DNA of 21,244 nt from Pelethousia sp034933245 (lineage in GTDB: Bacteria; Bacillota; Clostridia; Christensenellales; CAG-138), in contig JAYFNX010000010.1 in the NCBI GenBank assembly GCA_034933245.1, forward strand, positions 1 through 21,244, read 5' to 3'. The first letter of the stretch is position 1. The number at the start of each line of letters is the position of its first letter. Below the pieces are notes generated by a model. That model made no database searches and was not told the origin of the DNA. It was given only the letters and a program-made list of their open reading frames with translations. Shown piece by piece: positions 5,831 to 13,904 of the stretch. The translations under genes and the position numbers were made by a program.

Positions 5831-7339
5831 ATGGAAGACATCTTACGGATGGAACACATCACAAAGCGGTTTGGGGACCTTTACGCCAATCGAGACATTA
5901 ACTTCACCGTGCGCCGGGGAGAAGTGCATACCCTTTTGGGAGAAAACGGCGCGGGCAAAAGCACGCTCATGAACGTGTTGGTTGGCCTCTACCAGCCCAC
6001 CGAGGGAAATATCTGGTTTGGAGGCAAGAAGGTGCGGATCGATTCGCCCGGCCAGGCGGTGCGCCTGGGCATCGGCATGGTGCATCAGCATTTCATGCTG
6101 GTGGAAGCCATGACGGTCTTTGAAAACATCATTTTGGGAGATAAGAACACGGGCGGCGTGTTTATCAACACGGACGCCCGCCGCAAAGAGATCGCCGCCC
6201 TTTCCGAGCGATACGGTTTAGACGTGGAACTGGATAAGCTCATCACGGATATTTCCGTGGGCGCCCAGCAGCGGGTGGAAATTCTTAAAGCTCTTTACCG
6301 CAACGCGGAGCTTCTCGTGTTGGACGAACCCACCGCGGCCCTGACGGACCTGGAGGTGACGGGGCTTTTTGGCATTATCCATAAGCTCACGGGCGAGGGA
6401 AAGAGCGTTATTTTCATCAGCCACAAGATGCGCGAGGTCATGGAGATATCGGACAGGATCACCATTTTACGGGCAGGCCGCACCGTATGTACCGTGGAGC
6501 GGGGCGATAAGTCCGCCGTGGAGCTAGCCACCCTGATGATCGGCCGGGAGTTGGTCTCCTGCGAATATGCGAAACAGGAGCATCCCGGGGCTGCGGTTTT
6601 GGAGCTCAAGACCGCCGATTATAACAAAGCCTCCAAGCACAGCGGCCTTAACGGCATTTCCCTTGCCGTGGGCAAAGGAGAAATCGTAGGGATCGCGGGG
6701 GTGGACGGCAACGGCCAAAGCCAGCTTGCCCAGCTCGTTACCGGCGTGTTGGCCCCGGAGGGCGGCGAGGTGGACTTGAAGGGCAGCAAAGTGGCCAATT
6801 TTCAGCCAAGCGCTTTCATCACCGCGGATGTATCCCACATTCCGGAAGACAGGAACCGCATGGGTCTTATCGGCAACATGACCGTTTGCGACAACCTTGT
6901 TCTCAAATCCACCGAAACGCCGCGCTTTAGCAAAGGCCGCGGCCTCTTCCTCAAAAAAAAGCAGATGCGCGCCTATTCCTTGAACCTGCAAAAGAAATAC
7001 GATATCCGCTGCGCCTCCATTGAGCAGGAGGCCCGCAACCTTTCCGGCGGCAACCAGCAAAAGGTCATTTTGGCGCGGGAATTGGAAGCAAAACCCGATT
7101 TGTTGGTGGCGGTGCATCCCACCCGTGGCTTGGACATCGGCGCCACCCGCTTCGTGCATGACAGCATGATCGAGGCGCGGGACAGCGGCTGCGGCGTGCT
7201 GCTCATTAGCGCGGACTTCGATGAAATTCTTAAGATGTCCGACCGCATCCTCGTTATGTTCGAGGGGCGGATTATGGGCGAATATCCCGGAAAAAATCCG
7301 CCTATCCAGGAAATCAGCCTGGCCATGGCCGGCAAATAG
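5831..7339 (+). CDS. BMP/nucleoside-type ABC importer, duplicated ATPase subunit
   Basis: This encodes 502 residues with GGGAGG six nt before the ATG. There are two tandem ABC domains. The first has Walker A GENGAGKST (37-45), a signature written ISVGAQQR (from 141) and Walker B LLVLDEPTAAL (Asp165, Glu166). The second begins near residue 255 with a degenerate Walker A region GVDGNGQSQ, a canonical LSGGNQQK signature (from 404) and VAVHPTRGLDIGA in place of an acidic Walker B. This asymmetric pattern is normal for the sugar/nucleoside ATPases of the NupO/RnsB/YufO type, as is the length. It energises import by the two permeases encoded directly downstream. Confidence 0.95.
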   Translation: MEDILRMEHITKRFGDLYANRDINFTVRRGEVHTLLGENGAGKSTLMNVLVGLYQPTEGNIWFGGKKVRIDSPGQAVRLGIGMVHQHFMLVEAMTVFENIILGDKNTGGVFINTDARRKEIAALSERYGLDVELDKLITDISVGAQQRVEILKALYRNAELLVLDEPTAALTDLEVTGLFGIIHKLTGEGKSVIFISHKMREVMEISDRITILRAGRTVCTVERGDKSAVELATLMIGRELVSCEYAKQEHPGAAVLELKTADYNKASKHSGLNGISLAVGKGEIVGIAGVDGNGQSQLAQLVTGVLAPEGGEVDLKGSKVANFQPSAFITADVSHIPEDRNRMGLIGNMTVCDNLVLKSTETPRFSKGRGLFLKKKQMRAYSLNLQKKYDIRCASIEQEARNLSGGNQQKVILARELEAKPDLLVAVHPTRGLDIGATRFVHDSMIEARDSGCGVLLISADFDEILKMSDRILVMFEGRIMGEYPGKNPPIQEISLAMAGK

Positions 7340-7354
7340 GGGGGAGCGCATTTA

Positions 7355-8413
7355 ATGGAAACCAAGAAAAAGATTTTAAGCATGGGCGTGCCGCTTCTTT
7401 CGGTGGTACTGGCCTTCCTGGTGGGCGCAATCATCATCTCCGCCTTGGGTGCCAGCCCCAAGGACGCCCTGGTTTACCTCTTTCAGGGTGCATTCGGCAG
7501 CACCACCAATATCGGCAACACGCTGGTGAAAGCCACGCCGCTCATCTTCACCGGCCTGTGCGCTTGTTTTGCTTACCGCTGCGGTGTGTTTAACCTGGGC
7601 GGCGAGGGGCAGTTCATCATGGGCTCCGTGGCGGCCATTTGGGTCGCTACCAGTTGGGGCTTCGAGGGCAAGGGCGCGGCAATCGCGGCCCTGCTTGTGG
7701 GCTTGTTGGCAGGCGGCATTTGGGGCGCCATTCCGGGCCTGCTTAAGGTCCTCCGCGGACTCAATGAAATGATCGTTTCCATCATGCTCAACTACGTGGC
7801 GACTCTGTTTATGGGCTACATCTATACCCTGGTTCTGCGGGAGGGCAGCGTGCCCCAAACCCTGCCCGTACCCGACGCCACCAAGCTTACCCGCATCATT
7901 CCCGGCATGCGCGCCACCACCGGTCTTGTTATGGCGCTCGTGCTGGCGCTGGCCATTTATTATTTCCTATTTTATACAAGCAAGGGCTTTCAACTCCGGG
8001 CTGTGGGTCTCAACCCCACGGCCAGCCGGTTTAACGGCTTCCCCATCAACAAGTTTATCCTGGCAAGTTTCGTGGTGTCCGGCGCTATTGCGGGCTTGGG
8101 CGGCGCGGCCGAGCTTCTGGGCACCCAGTTTCGCCTTATGAGCGGCTATGGCCTGGGCTTCGGGTTTGACGGCGTGGCCATTGCCCTCATCGCCCAGCGC
8201 AACCCCATCGCCACGGTGCTGGTCGCCTATTTCTTCGCCGTCCTCCGGGTTGGCGCTACCACCATGCAGGTGGGCGCAGGCGTTCCCACCAGCGTCATTG
8301 AAATTATCCAGGCGCTGGTTATCGTTTTCGCCGTGGCAGGCACGGCCCTGGTACGCCTGCCGGAAATTCAGCAGCTCCTGCTTTCGCGGGCGGCTAACAA
8401 GGAGGAAAAGTAA
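7355..8413 (+). CDS. BMP/nucleoside-type ABC importer permease 1
   Basis: This encodes 352 residues, starting 15 nt after the ATPase stop with GGGGGAG upstream. It is a polytopic membrane protein of the BPD_transp_2 type. The N-terminal membrane anchor is followed by a TPLIFTGLCACFAYRCGVFN segment and a NLGGEGQFIMG motif, which I recognise from NupP/YufP-like permeases. The central LNEMIVSIMLNYVA and the C-terminal GYGFGFDGVAIALI-like region (GYGLGFGFDGVAIALIAQRN here) are also typical. About nine or ten hydrophobic segments. It pairs with the second, shorter permease encoded 1 nt downstream. Confidence 0.93.
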   Translation: METKKKILSMGVPLLSVVLAFLVGAIIISALGASPKDALVYLFQGAFGSTTNIGNTLVKATPLIFTGLCACFAYRCGVFNLGGEGQFIMGSVAAIWVATSWGFEGKGAAIAALLVGLLAGGIWGAIPGLLKVLRGLNEMIVSIMLNYVATLFMGYIYTLVLREGSVPQTLPVPDATKLTRIIPGMRATTGLVMALVLALAIYYFLFYTSKGFQLRAVGLNPTASRFNGFPINKFILASFVVSGAIAGLGGAAELLGTQFRLMSGYGLGFGFDGVAIALIAQRNPIATVLVAYFFAVLRVGATTMQVGAGVPTSVIEIIQALVIVFAVAGTALVRLPEIQQLLLSRAANKEEK

Positions 8414-8414
8414 T

Positions 8415-9356
8415 ATGGAATCCATCTTCACCATGAATTTTCTTTCCGAAATATTACTTTCCACCATCCGCATGGCTACGCCTTTGCTGCTGGTGGCCCT
8501 TGCGGAGCTTTATTCCGAACGGGCGGGCCTCGTAAACATCGGGCTGGACGGCATCATGGCCTTCGGCGCTCTGGCGGGCTTCCTGGTCTGCTACATCACC
8601 GGCAGCCCAACCTTGGGCATCCTGGCCGGGGCCCTGGGCGGGATTCTCATCAACATGGTTTATGCTTACTGCACCATCACCCTTTGCGCGGAGCAGATCG
8701 TTTACGGGATGGCCATCAACATCTTCGCCCCGGCAGTTGCCTCCTTCATTTATCGGATCTATTTCGGCGTCAGCTCCACGCTGGCCCAGGCCACCCTCAT
8801 GAAAACCATCGCCATCCCGGTGCTCAAGGATATCCCCGTGATTGGCCAGCTTCTTTTTAACCAGACCCCCATGGTCTATATCGCCTACCTGCTGGTGCCC
8901 CTCACGGCCATCTTCTTCAACCGCACCAAGGCGGGCCTCAATTACAAAGCCGTGGGCGAGCATCCCAAAGCGGCGGAAACCCTGGGCATCAATGTGGTAC
9001 AGCAAAAATATATCGCCTGTATCATTTGCGGCCTTCTGGCGGGCATCGGCGGTGCATACCTGACCACCTGCTACGTGAACACCTATTCCGACGGCATCGT
9101 GGCGGGCCGTGGCTTCATCGCCCTCTCGGCGGTTATTTTCGGCCACTGGACCAGCTCCGGCGTACTCCTCGCGTGCCTGCTCTTCGGCTTATGCGACGCC
9201 CTGCAGCTCCGGCTTCAGATCATCAGCGTTACCACGCCTTACCAGCTTTTTCAAATGATCCCTTATGTGTTCACCCTGGTGGCCCTTGCCATTATGGGCG
9301 CCAAAAAAGCGGGGCCCAAAGCGAAGGGACGGCCTTACCGCCGGGAAGAGCGCTAA
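8415..9356 (+). CDS. BMP/nucleoside-type ABC importer permease 2
   Basis: This encodes 313 residues. The ATG lies 1 nt after the previous stop, with AAGGAGG inside the end of the upstream gene; the longer open frame back to 8148 is a shadow. The protein shows ATPLLLVALAELYSERAGLV, NIGLDGIMAFGALAGF and GRGFIALSAVIFG motifs typical of the NupQ/YufQ class of BPD_transp_2 permeases, and a basic tail. Coupled translation with permease 1 fits a heterodimeric channel. A hairpin at 9389-9405 separates it from the binding-protein gene. Confidence 0.93.
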   Translation: MESIFTMNFLSEILLSTIRMATPLLLVALAELYSERAGLVNIGLDGIMAFGALAGFLVCYITGSPTLGILAGALGGILINMVYAYCTITLCAEQIVYGMAINIFAPAVASFIYRIYFGVSSTLAQATLMKTIAIPVLKDIPVIGQLLFNQTPMVYIAYLLVPLTAIFFNRTKAGLNYKAVGEHPKAAETLGINVVQQKYIACIICGLLAGIGGAYLTTCYVNTYSDGIVAGRGFIALSAVIFGHWTSSGVLLACLLFGLCDALQLRLQIISVTTPYQLFQMIPYVFTLVALAIMGAKKAGPKAKGRPYRREER

Positions 9357-9388
9357 CGCGGCCTTCGCCTCTTTCTTCGTTCCCCTAT

Positions 9389-9405
9389 TTGGGCGTTGCG
9401 CCCAA
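9389..9405 (+). other. Intercistronic hairpin before the binding-protein gene
   Basis: TTGGGCG (9389-9395), loop TTG, CGCCCAA (9399-9405): a perfect 7-bp stem with no U-tract. In operons encoding binding-protein transporters such hairpins often protect mRNA so that the binding protein is made in excess. A weak internal promoter (TTGCGC 9396-9401, TAATAA at 9420-9425) overlaps it and cannot be excluded. Confidence 0.5.
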
Positions 9406-9447
9406 TATCATCCATAAAATAATAAACAAAACGGAGGAGAACCAAGT

Positions 9448-10500
9448 ATGAAGAAATTTTTAGCGATTCTCATGGCCCTGTGCATGGTCCTCGCGCTGAC
9501 CGCCTGCGGCGGCAGCACCGCCCCCGCCCCCGCTGCCGAACCCGCCGCTCCCGCCGAGGAAGCCCCCGCTGCCGAACCCGCCGCACAGCCCGCGGAAGGC
9601 AAGGTATACAAAGTAGCCATGATTTGCGATTCCAGCATTTCCGACGGCGGCTGGGGCGCGGCCTGCTACAACGCCATGGTCAAGGCTGCCGAATCCCGGG
9701 GCTGGGAGCACATGTATACCGACAACATCGACGTTTCAGCCTATGTGGAATCCATTACCAGCTACTGCGCCCTGGGCTACGATATGATCTTCGCACCCGG
9801 CAACCAGTATAGCGACGCGGTTAAAGAAGTTGCCGCCGAATTCCCCGATGTATGCTTCGCGGTGCTCAACGGCAACGAGGCACTTCCCACGGACAACATT
9901 ACCAGCGTTCTGCCCAATGCGGACCAGATCGGCTACTTGGCGGGCGCCATGGCCGGCCTGATGAGCAAGAGCAACGTGCTGGGCTTCATCGGCGGCATGG
10001 AGCTGGATACCACCAAGGCCAAGCTGGCCGGCTACACCGCAGCCGCCCAGGCCATCAACCCGGAAATCAAAGTTCTCTCCGCCTATGCCGGTTCCTTTAA
10101 CGATACCGCCAAGGGCATGGAGCTTGCCACCTCTATGATTAGCGAAGGCGCCGATGTATTCTTTGGCGATGCTTCCGCCGTGGACAGCGGCGCCCGCCAG
10201 GCCATTGACAACGCCAACGGCTCCGGCGAGATCAAGATTTACGACATCGGCCAGCCCGCGGACCTGCTGGGCCAGAACCCCTGCGTCATCACCAGCGTGG
10301 TTACCGACAACGCCGGTATGCTGGCGCTGTGCATGGAGGCCGTTGAAAACGGCACCTTCGGCAATACGGTGGTTTACGGCACCCTGGAAAATAACTGCCT
10401 TGCGCCCGGTAAATTTAACGATGAACTGGTGAGCGCAGAGAACCAGGCGAAGTATCTGGAATTTGTAGATGGCATCAAAGCCGGTACCTTCCCTGGCTAA
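9448..10500 (+). CDS. BMP family substrate-binding lipoprotein
   Basis: This encodes 350 residues with GGAGGAG upstream. A lipoprotein signal peptide ends in LTAC with Cys20 as the lipid-modified residue. A linker rich in Ala, Pro and Glu (about 25-50) follows, presumably spacing the domain from the membrane. The mature domain begins KVYKVAMICDSSISDGGWGA and has the BMP layout: GYDMIFAPGNQYSDAV, NITSVLPNADQIGYLAGAMA, VLGFIGGMELDTTKAKLAGY and ITSVVTDNAG. Proteins of this family (TmpC/PnrA, BmpA, YufN) bind purine or other nucleosides, so that is the best substrate guess, but it is not proven here. The gene is last in its operon, whereas yufN comes first in the Bacillus subtilis cluster. Confidence 0.95.
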   Translation: MKKFLAILMALCMVLALTACGGSTAPAPAAEPAAPAEEAPAAEPAAQPAEGKVYKVAMICDSSISDGGWGAACYNAMVKAAESRGWEHMYTDNIDVSAYVESITSYCALGYDMIFAPGNQYSDAVKEVAAEFPDVCFAVLNGNEALPTDNITSVLPNADQIGYLAGAMAGLMSKSNVLGFIGGMELDTTKAKLAGYTAAAQAINPEIKVLSAYAGSFNDTAKGMELATSMISEGADVFFGDASAVDSGARQAIDNANGSGEIKIYDIGQPADLLGQNPCVITSVVTDNAGMLALCMEAVENGTFGNTVVYGTLENNCLAPGKFNDELVSAENQAKYLEFVDGIKAGTFPG

Positions 10501-10562
10501 TCCCCGCTTTTTACTTGCCTCTTTCCCCAAGCATAGCAAAACCCTATCTGTATACACCTACG

Positions 10563-10600
10563 GCCCGGCGCATATTCCTTGCGCCGGGCTCTTCGCCCTC
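10563..10600 (+). terminator. Terminator-like hairpin after the transporter operon
   Basis: GCCCGGCGCA (10563-10572) pairs perfectly with TGCGCCGGGC (10580-10589) around a 7-nt loop, a 10-bp GC-rich stem. The following TCTTCGCCCTC is only partly U-rich, so efficiency is uncertain. It sits just before the TTGACA of the next operon. Confidence 0.65.
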
Positions 10601-10630
10601 TTGACAGGATATGATATACTATTGGGTAAT
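10601..10630 (+). promoter_or_regulatory. Candidate promoter of the chorismate/phenylalanine operon
   Basis: A perfect TTGACA at 10601-10606 is followed after 18 nt by GGTAAT (10625-10630), a weak -10. TATACT at 10615-10620 is too close to that -35. Predicted start is near 10637, leaving only about 20 nt of leader, too short for a T-box or attenuator. Confidence 0.5.
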
Positions 10631-10656
10631 TTCAGTGCGGAAAGTGGGGGAATTCT

Positions 10657-11808
10657 ATGCGCCAATGGGTATCCGAAAGGCGGAGCGTACTCGAAGAAAA
10701 TTCCATGCTGGCTTTGTTTGCCAGTGCCAAAAAATACCCGGATGTGATTAACCTTTCCATTGGCGATCCGGATTTGCCCACACCCAAATCGATTCTGGAC
10801 GCCATGTATGCGGATTGCCTGCTGGGCCATACCAAATACACGAATCCAAAGGGCGATCCTGCCCTTATCACCGCCTTGCAGCGGTTCTATTCCGAAGAAT
10901 ACGGCCTTGCTTTGGGAGCGGATAGACTAATGGTGACCCCCGCGGCCTGCGCGGGCATGTATGAGGTGATGCAGGCCGTCTTGGATGAAGGGGACGAGGT
11001 TCTTCTCTTCGATCCATACTTCTCCTTCTATGCCATTCAGGTGAAAGCGGCGGGCGGGCGGCCCGTGTGCATCCCCTGCCTTGCGGAGGAAGGCTTTCTG
11101 CCCAATGTCCGGCGGGCGGCTGCGTTTATTACCCCCCGCACCAAAGCTATGGTAATCAACACGCCCAACAACCCAACGGGGGCCTGCTACGGAGAAGACA
11201 CACTGGAAGCCCTGGCCGCTTTTGCTAAGGAACATGACCTGTTGGTCATTTCGGACGATATTTATACGGATTTTTGCTATGAAACCCCTTTCTCGCCCAT
11301 AATAGCCCTGCCGGAAATGCTGAATCGAACGGTTTCCCTGGGCTCCTTCAGCAAGAATTTTCTGATGACGGGCATGCGGATCGGCTGGATTGCCGCACCG
11401 CCGGAGGTTGTACGGGCAGTACACCAGATTAGTGAGACCATCATCTATGCTTCCCCCGCGCCCTCTCAGCGCGCCGCGGTTTATGCGCTGGAACATCGCG
11501 AGGAGCTGCGCGCTCAAATAGGGCCCATTTTCGAGGCCCGCATGCTGTATGCAAGGCGGCGCATCGACGCCTTGCCTTATATGGCGGGCTGCCCCTGCAA
11601 GGGCGGATTTTACCTTTTCCCCGGCATCCGCCCCACCGGCTTGAGCAGCATGGAAGCCTGCCAGTTCTTTTTGGATAAAGCCCACGTGCTCATGCTGCCC
11701 GGCTCCATTTTCGGGGATGCGGGGGAAGGCCATATGCGCATCGCCTGCACCCAGGATGTGCATAAGTTGGGAGAAGCCTTCGACAGGCTTGAAAAGCTTA
11801 CCTTTTAG
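10657..11808 (+). CDS. PLP-dependent class I/II aminotransferase, probably aromatic
   Basis: This encodes 383 residues from ATG 10657, preceded by a GGGGG run about 6 nt upstream. Fold-type I features are clear: NTPNNPTGA (Asn172 region), SDDIYTDF with the pyridine-binding Asp, Schiff-base lysine Lys233 in GSFSKNFLMTGMRIGW, and the substrate-carboxylate Arg361 in GHMRIAC. Length fits the AspC/PatA-like group. It is the first gene of an operon whose second gene makes phenylpyruvate, so the likely reaction is transamination of phenylpyruvate (and hydroxyphenylpyruvate) to the amino acid. Transamination of prephenate to arogenate is an alternative. Sequence alone does not fix the substrate. Confidence 0.9.
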   Translation: MRQWVSERRSVLEENSMLALFASAKKYPDVINLSIGDPDLPTPKSILDAMYADCLLGHTKYTNPKGDPALITALQRFYSEEYGLALGADRLMVTPAACAGMYEVMQAVLDEGDEVLLFDPYFSFYAIQVKAAGGRPVCIPCLAEEGFLPNVRRAAAFITPRTKAMVINTPNNPTGACYGEDTLEALAAFAKEHDLLVISDDIYTDFCYETPFSPIIALPEMLNRTVSLGSFSKNFLMTGMRIGWIAAPPEVVRAVHQISETIIYASPAPSQRAAVYALEHREELRAQIGPIFEARMLYARRRIDALPYMAGCPCKGGFYLFPGIRPTGLSSMEACQFFLDKAHVLMLPGSIFGDAGEGHMRIACTQDVHKLGEAFDRLEKLTF

Positions 11809-11816
11809 GAGAGGCC

Positions 11817-12887
11817 ATGGAACAGAATCCTTTGGAATCGGCCCGGGCGGCCATCAACCGGATAGACGGGGAGCTTCGCAGCTTATTTTCGGCCAGGATG
11901 GAGGAAGCGGCCAAGGTTGCGGCCTACAAGGCGGAACACGGCTTGCCCATTTTGGATGAAGCCCGCGAGGCGGCGGTGCTTGAAAAAAACCTTGCCGGCC
12001 TTCACCCGGATGATCCCCTGCGGCCTTATTATGCCGATTTTCTTCGGCATAACATGGCCCTTTCCCGCCAATATCAAGCCCAGCGTATGGGCATAAACCG
12101 AGTGGCCTACCAGGGGATACCCGGCGCGTTCTCCCACCTTGCTCTTTGCCGGCTTTTTCCCCATGCGACAGCCCAAGGTCTGCCTACTTTTGCGGATGTT
12201 TTTCGGGCTGTAGAGAATGATGAGGCGGTATATGGTGTGTTGCCATTTGAAAATAGTCAGGCAGGGGACGTCTCGGAGGTGCTGGATCTTTGCCTCCAGC
12301 ATCCCGCCTGCTCCATTCACCGCATGTATGACCTGCCCGTGAGCCAGAATCTTCTGGCCCTGCCCGGCGCCACCCTGGCCCAAATAAAGCGGGTTGTCTC
12401 CCACCCCCAAGCCCTGCGCCAATGCGCCGCCTTTGTGCGGCAATTGCACCTTTCGGCGGAACCAAAGCCCAATACGGCGGTTGCCGCCCAGTGCGTGGCC
12501 GAAGCCGGAGATCCATCCCTGGGGGCCATCGCATCCAGGGAAACGGCCGCTTTGTATGGGCTAACGATCCTTTGCCCGGACATCAGCGAAGCGGCGGATA
12601 ACGCCACCCGCTTCATCGTCATCGGCAAAGAGCTTCCCGCAGGCGGAAATCGCTTCAGCCTTCTGCTTACCCTTCGCCATGAAGCGGGCCGTTTGGCCCG
12701 GGCCATGGAAGCCATTGCAAGGCTGGGGTATAACATGGAGTGCATCAAAAGCAGGCCGCTTCCCCATATGGCCTGGGAGTATTATTTTTATACGGAGCTG
12801 GTGGGGGAGCCCACCCCGGCGCTTTTGGATTCTCTCAAGGTGGATTGCCACACGGTGCGGCTCTTGGGCCGCTATGAAAGGAGCTGA
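11817..12887 (+). CDS. pheA: Bifunctional chorismate mutase / prephenate dehydratase (P-protein)
   Basis: This encodes 356 residues, starting 8 nt after the aminotransferase stop with AGGAGA upstream. Residues 1-90 are an AroQ-type chorismate mutase helix bundle (AAINRIDGELRSLFSARMEE, then a KAEHGLPILDEAREA segment). Residues about 95-270 are prephenate dehydratase: VAYQGIPGAFSH, YGVLPFENSQAGDV and the catalytic NATRF motif (Thr264). Residues about 278-356 are an ACT domain that in this family binds phenylalanine for feedback inhibition. The ACT motif usually written ESRP is KSRP here (311-314), and GAL is GRL. It converts chorismate to prephenate and then phenylpyruvate. Three nt separate it from aroB. 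Confidence 0.95.
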   Translation: MEQNPLESARAAINRIDGELRSLFSARMEEAAKVAAYKAEHGLPILDEAREAAVLEKNLAGLHPDDPLRPYYADFLRHNMALSRQYQAQRMGINRVAYQGIPGAFSHLALCRLFPHATAQGLPTFADVFRAVENDEAVYGVLPFENSQAGDVSEVLDLCLQHPACSIHRMYDLPVSQNLLALPGATLAQIKRVVSHPQALRQCAAFVRQLHLSAEPKPNTAVAAQCVAEAGDPSLGAIASRETAALYGLTILCPDISEAADNATRFIVIGKELPAGGNRFSLLLTLRHEAGRLARAMEAIARLGYNMECIKSRPLPHMAWEYYFYTELVGEPTPALLDSLKVDCHTVRLLGRYERS

Positions 12888-12890
12888 GCC

Positions 12891-13904
12891 ATGGAGCTGC
12901 GAATGGAACTGGGTAGCCGAAGTTACCCCATCCTTCTGGAACCGGGCTGCTTAAGCCGGCTCGGCGCCCATGTGAACCTTAGCCGCAAGGTGCTCGTGGT
13001 TACGGACGGCGGGGTGCCCCAGGCATATGTGCGAACGGTTCTCGCCCAATGCGGCCAGGGCTGCGTTGCCGTGCTTCCCCAGGGGGAGGCCACCAAGAGC
13101 ATCGCCTGTTTTGAAGGTCTTCTTTCCCGCATGCTCACCCTGGGTTTCGCCCGCACGGACGCGGTGCTGGCGCTGGGCGGCGGCGTGGTGGGGGATTTGG
13201 CCGGATTTGTGGCCGCCAGCTATATGCGGGGGGTGGATTTTATCAACTGTCCCACCACCACCCTGGCCCAGGTGGATGCCTCCATCGGCGGGAAGGTGGC
13301 CGTTAACCTTGCAGGCACGAAAAACATCGTGGGCGCTTTTTATCAGCCCGTTTTCGTGGCCGTTGACCCGGAGGTTCTTGCCTCCCTGCCCCCCAGGCAT
13401 TATGCCGCGGGGTTGGCGGAGGCAGTGAAGGCAGCGCTGCTTGGAGAGTCCCTCCTCTTCTCCCTTTTTGAGGAAGGGGATTTGCAGGCAAACCTGCCCG
13501 AAATTCTCCGGCGCAGCCTTCTTGTGAAAAAAGCGTTTGTAGAAGCCGACGAAAGGGAGGCCGGGCCCCGGGCCGCCTTGAACTTGGGCCATACGCTGGG
13601 CCATGCCGTCGAAAGCATGGAGGGCCTGGGAGGCCTTTACCATGGGGAATGCGTGGCGCTGGGCATGCTGCCCATGATCGAGAATGCGGCGTTGCGCGCC
13701 CGAACCCAAGGGATTTATGCCCGCCTGGGCCTTCCCTGCCGCATTCGCTATGATGGTACGGCGGTGCTTGCTTTCCTCTTGCACGATAAAAAGGCCGGGC
13801 CAGGGTATGTAACGCTGGTGCGGGTTCCCGCACTGGGCGAATACCGGCTGGATCAGGTTCCCCTTTCGGACCTGCCCGCCCTCATTGGGGAGGGAATCGG
13901 ATGA
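12891..13904 (+). CDS. aroB: 3-dehydroquinate synthase
   Basis: This encodes 337 residues, slightly shorter than the usual 350-365. It shows the NAD-binding GGGVVGDLAGFVAASYMRG loop, PTTTLAQVDASIGGKVAVN, a GTKNIVGAFYQP motif and a GLAEAVKAALL segment with the metal-ligand Glu. The metal-binding histidines are in LGHTLGHAVES and YHGECVALGM. It converts DAHP to 3-dehydroquinate, the second shikimate step. GGAG lies just upstream inside the end of pheA. Its stop overlaps the aroC start (ATGA), so the two are translationally coupled. Confidence 0.96.
   Translation: MELRMELGSRSYPILLEPGCLSRLGAHVNLSRKVLVVTDGGVPQAYVRTVLAQCGQGCVAVLPQGEATKSIACFEGLLSRMLTLGFARTDAVLALGGGVVGDLAGFVAASYMRGVDFINCPTTTLAQVDASIGGKVAVNLAGTKNIVGAFYQPVFVAVDPEVLASLPPRHYAAGLAEAVKAALLGESLLFSLFEEGDLQANLPEILRRSLLVKKAFVEADEREAGPRAALNLGHTLGHAVESMEGLGGLYHGECVALGMLPMIENAALRARTQGIYARLGLPCRIRYDGTAVLAFLLHDKKAGPGYVTLVRVPALGEYRLDQVPLSDLPALIGEGIG

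Noticed and set aside
3356..10500. Equating this locus with the Bacillus subtilis yufLM-yufNOPQ neighbourhood
   Set aside because: The kinase and regulator here belong to different families (LytS core and SARP-like) from the CitA-type pair, so the similar layout is not evidence of orthology.
10501..10656. T-box or attenuator before the aromatic operon
   Set aside because: No AGGGTGG-type T-box core is present, and the predicted transcript start leaves only about 20 nt of leader.
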